From: Prevotella ihumii
GTDB taxonomy: Bacteria; Bacteroidota; Bacteroidia; Bacteroidales; Bacteroidaceae
Assembly: GCF_900155655.1 (NCBI RefSeq)
Contig: NZ_LT706987.1
Span: 1,842,608-1,906,607 of the forward strand
DNA: 64,000 nucleotides
Reading direction: 5' to 3'
The position numbers and the translations under genes were made by a program. Of this stretch, positions 61,297 to 64,000 are shown one piece after another (the stretch's first letter is position 1; each line of letters opens with the position of its first letter). The notes beneath the pieces were generated by a model. The model saw nothing but the letters and a program-made list of their open reading frames with translations. It was not told where the DNA came from and did not search any database.

Positions 61297-63045
61297 TTAT
61301 GCAATTCCTAAATCCTTCTTGATGGCCTCTACTTGTTTTTCAGCCTTAGCCACACACGCCTTGTATTGGTCGGCAGAAGTCATATTGTCCTTGATTTCGA
61401 GATAGAACTTAATCTTAGGTTCTGTACCCGATGGACGCACGCTCACCTTGTTTCCGTTTTCGCAGAACCACTGCAATACGTTGCTCGTTGCAGGCATATC
61501 GAGCTTAGCGATGTTGCCTTGAGCATCTACCTGTTCGAGCTTTAAGAAGTCTTTAGAAAGCACAATCTTTTTGCCAGCCAAAGTGGTAGGAGGGTTGTTG
61601 CGGAAGTTCACCATCATTTGTTGAATTTCCTCTGCACCGCTCTTTCCGGGGCGTTCTACATTGATGGTATGTTCGAACGAGAAGCCGTATTCAAGATAGA
61701 TGTCCATTACAAGGTCGTACAAGGTCTTGCCGTTATCCTTAGCGTATGCGCAGATTTCAGCCAAGAGTGTACAACCACTTACAGCATCCTTGTCGCGGCA
61801 GAAGTCTTCAGCCATGAATCCATAACTCTCTTCGCCACCACCGATAAACTGCTGCTTGCCTTCAGAGATAGCCACCTCACGTGCAATCCACTTGAAACCT
61901 GTGTAGCAGTCGCGCATTTCTACGTTTTGCTTCTTTGCCACTTCAGCAATTGTCTCTGTGGTTACGATGGTTTTCACGATAAAGTCAGAAGGGTTCATCT
62001 TGCCCACTGCCTTGCGATTGGTGATGATGTACCAAAGGTAAATCAAGCAAGTTTGGTTGCCATTGATAAGAATCCAGTCGCCATTGCTGTCCTTGCAAGC
62101 CATTCCCACACGGTCTGCATCAGGGTCTGAAGCCATCAAGATATCGGCATCGAGACGCTTTGCTTCACGCAAACCGAGGGTCAATGCCTCTGCTATTTCA
62201 GGGTTTGGACGGTCTACGGTAGGGAAGTTGCCGTCTTTTACCATCTGTTCTTCTACGCAATGAATGTTGTCGAAGCCCCAATCGCGTAATGCACGAGGTA
62301 TCATCACACGACCTGCACCGTGCAATGGGGTGTAAACTATCTTGAGGTCGTGCTGACGCTTGATAACCTCAGGGTCGATACATACAGTGCGAACAGCGTC
62401 CAAGTAAGCCTTGTCTACCTCTTCGCCAATGATTTCGATGAGAGCTGGATTGCCTTCAAACTTTACGTCATCAATCTTAACCTTGTTCACCTCGTCGATA
62501 ATTCCCTTATCGTGAGGAGCTAATACCTGTGCACCGTCTTCCCAATAAGCCTTGTAACCGTTGTATTCACGTGGGTTGTGGCTCGCTGTGATATTCACAC
62601 CTGCCTGCGCCTTGAAGTGGCGGATGGCAAACGAGCACTCAGGAGTTGGGCGGAGATCTTCAAAGAGGTACACCTTAATATTATTAGCCGAGAAGATATT
62701 TGCCACAGTTTCGGCAAACGTGCGCGAATTGTTGCGGCAGTCGTGACATACCACAACCGAGATTTGAGCCTTGTCTTTAAAGTTGATTTTCAAATAGTTG
62801 GCAAAGCCTTGTGTCGCCATACCCACAGTATAGCGGTTCATTCGGTTCGAGCCCACGCCCATAATACCGCGCAAGCCACCTGTGCCAAACTCTAAGTCTT
62901 TGTAGAAGCTTTCGGTCAATTCGGTTTTGTCTTCATTGTCTATCATTGCTTTTACAGCCTTCTGAGTTTCTTCGTCATAGGCTGGGGCTAACCACTGTTT
63001 CGCCTTCTCTGTGTACTCAGAGATAAGTTGTTCGTTATTCTGCAT
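61297..63045 (-). CDS. phosphoglucomutase / phosphomannomutase
   Basis: 582 residues of the alpha-D-phosphohexomutase family, of the long PgcA/Pgm2 type. Phosphoserine S155 is in ITASHNPREYNGYKAYW, the metal loop is DPDADRVG, the sugar loop is GGEESYGF and the phosphate-binding end is RPSGTEPKIKFYLE. It interconverts hexose 1- and 6-phosphates in the cytoplasm for glycan or glycogen metabolism. A TATATTTG box is 27 bases upstream. Confidence 0.95.
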   Translation of the reverse strand: MQNNEQLISEYTEKAKQWLAPAYDEETQKAVKAMIDNEDKTELTESFYKDLEFGTGGLRGIMGVGSNRMNRYTVGMATQGFANYLKINFKDKAQISVVVCHDCRNNSRTFAETVANIFSANNIKVYLFEDLRPTPECSFAIRHFKAQAGVNITASHNPREYNGYKAYWEDGAQVLAPHDKGIIDEVNKVKIDDVKFEGNPALIEIIGEEVDKAYLDAVRTVCIDPEVIKRQHDLKIVYTPLHGAGRVMIPRALRDWGFDNIHCVEEQMVKDGNFPTVDRPNPEIAEALTLGLREAKRLDADILMASDPDADRVGMACKDSNGDWILINGNQTCLIYLWYIITNRKAVGKMNPSDFIVKTIVTTETIAEVAKKQNVEMRDCYTGFKWIAREVAISEGKQQFIGGGEESYGFMAEDFCRDKDAVSGCTLLAEICAYAKDNGKTLYDLVMDIYLEYGFSFEHTINVERPGKSGAEEIQQMMVNFRNNPPTTLAGKKIVLSKDFLKLEQVDAQGNIAKLDMPATSNVLQWFCENGNKVSVRPSGTEPKIKFYLEIKDNMTSADQYKACVAKAEKQVEAIKKDLGIA

Positions 63046-63071
63046 ATTTTTTATAATTTATATTCCTACCG

Positions 63072-63079
63072 CAAATATA
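63072..63079 (-). promoter_or_regulatory. phosphoglucomutase promoter -7 box
   Basis: TATATTTG on the minus strand, 27 bases before the start codon. Confidence 0.65.
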
Positions 63080-63123
63080 GTGAAATTATTTTAGAACATA
63101 GTCCATAATTCGGTATTTTTTTG

Positions 63124-63131
63124 TATTTTTG
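63124..63131 (+). promoter_or_regulatory. TAnnTTTG box (+)
   Basis: TATTTTTG, back to back with the phosphoglucomutase promoter. It would drive the DUF4491-rlmH pair with a leader of about 250 nt. Confidence 0.5.
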
Positions 63132-63151
63132 CACATCTTAATGCAAAACGT

Positions 63152-63265
63152 ATGCAGCAAAGGCATACTTTTATTTTACGTTTAGGTGGGTTCTATTCAT
63201 TCTCTTTGCTTTATTTCGAGTTTATTTTTGAGAAGAAAGCGAAAGTTGAAGAAGGAGTAATGTAG
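63152..63265 (+). CDS. possible 37-residue leader ORF
   Basis: Frame MQQRHTFILRLGGFYSFSLL continuing to VEEGVM, starting 20 bases after the TATTTTTG box. Hydrophobic middle, charged end. No family known; it may be chance or a small membrane peptide. Confidence 0.2.
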   Translation: MQQRHTFILRLGGFYSFSLLYFEFIFEKKAKVEEGVM

Positions 63266-63391
63266 GCATTACGACTGATAAAACTTATCGCTTTAATCTG
63301 AAAAGAAACCGAAAGTGAGTGATATGAGGCGCCTCATTAATTCATTAATAAATTTCAGTGGGAATAAGTAAAACCCATCTTAAGTCATATC

Positions 63392-63700
63392 ATGCAAATA
63401 TATTTTGAAGGGATAATTCTTGCCGTATGCACATTTCTTATCATTGGTATTCTACATCCAGTGGTGATAAAAACCGAATATTATTTTGGCACACGTCCGT
63501 GGTATTTGTGGCTCATTTCGGGTTTAGCGTGCTGTATAGGTGCATTGTTTGTGGCTGACATATTCTGGTCTGCCATTCTTGGTGTTACAGGTGCATCGTT
63601 GTTATGGGGCATTGGCGAACTTTTTGAGCAGAAGAAACGAGTGGAGAAAGGTTGGTTTCCGATGAACCCAAAGCGCAAGGACGAATACAAGAAGATGTAG
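63392..63700 (+). CDS. DUF4491 family membrane protein
   Basis: 102 residues, three hydrophobic segments (about 4-22, 38-56, 60-76), with the conserved HPVVIKTEYYFGTRPWYLWL block of DUF4491. Function unknown. It ends 7 bases before rlmH, so the two probably form one transcript, as I recall for other Bacteroidales. Confidence 0.82.
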   Translation: MQIYFEGIILAVCTFLIIGILHPVVIKTEYYFGTRPWYLWLISGLACCIGALFVADIFWSAILGVTGASLLWGIGELFEQKKRVEKGWFPMNPKRKDEYKKM

Positions 63701-63707
63701 GCAGCAG

Positions 63708-64000
63708 ATGAAAGTGACACTCCTTTTGGTGGGCAAAACCCAAGACAAAAACTTTGTGAAAGGTATCGAAGAATATGTTTCGCGCATAGTTCACTATCTG
63801 CCCTTTACCATTACGACTATCCCCGAACTGAAGAATACAAAGAGTTTGACCGAAAGTCAACAGAAAGAACGTGAAGGCGAACGGATACTAAAGGAGATAC
63901 AACCCTCGGACACAGTGGTGCTCTTAGACGAACACGGTAAAGAGTTTCGCAGCATAGCGTACGCATCGTGGTTGCAAAAGCAGCAAAACACGGCTCGTGG
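63708..64000 (+). CDS. rlmH: 23S rRNA pseudouridine-1915 N3-methyltransferase, partial
   Basis: The first 97 codons of RlmH, cut by the window edge; the family is about 155 residues. MKVTLLLVGKTQDKNFVKGI opens the SPOUT fold and VVLLDEHGKEFRSIAYASWL is the conserved middle. It methylates pseudouridine 1915 in helix 69 of 23S rRNA. The start ATG lies 7 bases after the DUF4491 stop. Confidence 0.93.
   Translation, partial: MKVTLLLVGKTQDKNFVKGIEEYVSRIVHYLPFTITTIPELKNTKSLTESQQKEREGERILKEIQPSDTVVLLDEHGKEFRSIAYASWLQKQQNTAR

Overview
Window from a Bacteroidota genome, most likely Prevotellaceae (Prevotella/Alloprevotella-like; inferred, not proven). Reasons: nearly every gene carries the Bacteroidota -7 box TAnnTTTG, often with TTTG 19-20 bases upstream; there is a large C10 (streptopain/interpain-like) protease with a type IX secretion C-terminal domain, a DUF4492-cydA-cydB oxidase operon, an HU / smalltalk / M15-peptidase cassette, and an IS66 element with a Bacteroidota-type promoter.

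Layout. 0-5.2 kb: MFS exporter, small envelope protein, panB, an orphan RteC-like protein and a lysozyme-like protein. 5.2-9.8 kb: a 4.6-kb gene-free, AT-rich tract with 11 exact TTTGTCGC motifs. 9.8-12.9 kb: two related membrane proteins, a ParA ATPase and a DUF3408-like partner, which look like a plasmid or conjugative-element maintenance module. 13.5-15.4 kb: M15 peptidase, HU-like protein, 30-residue smalltalk peptide, tRNA-Thr(CGU) and tRNA-Gly(CCC). 15.5-18.2 kb: four-helix-bundle protein and rpsA. 18.4-24 kb: redox and iron genes (ferritin, Nim-like flavoprotein, rubrerythrin with two rubredoxin-type ends, lutABC). 24-34 kb: lipoprotein, cytochrome bd operon, and a TolC/HlyD/two-permease export operon without an ATPase. 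34-38 kb: C10 protease. 39-42.7 kb: DMP19-like protein, smpB, OmpH-like lipoprotein, pepD. 42.77-45.06 kb: intact IS66 with 8-bp target duplication. 45-64 kb: secreted protein, M3 peptidase, an 1864-residue alpha-2-macroglobulin lacking its thioester cysteine, ispH, dapA, glucosaminidase with LysM, hcp, phosphoglucomutase, a DUF4491 protein, and rlmH running off the end.

The most striking feature is not a gene. Twenty-eight intergenic sites carry tandem arrays of a 9-bp unit GTCNGACNN (about 250 units). GTCNGAC and the joint GACNNGTC are both palindromic, so the repeat reads the same on both strands. The central N is purine on the left and pyrimidine on the right of an array, never the reverse, so most arrays can fold into long hairpins. 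The arrays are absent from the gene-free tract and ParA module (6.45-12.99 kb). They are joined to other dispersed modules: a CCCCTCC/GGAGGGG hairpin, ACCGATTTGGGTTTAA, CCAAATGTTATGTTGG, and an ACATATATGT / AAAGTTSAACTTT palindrome pair. One array is split by the IS66, and a 146-bp MITE sits in one hairpin module. I do not recognise this repeat system as a described family.
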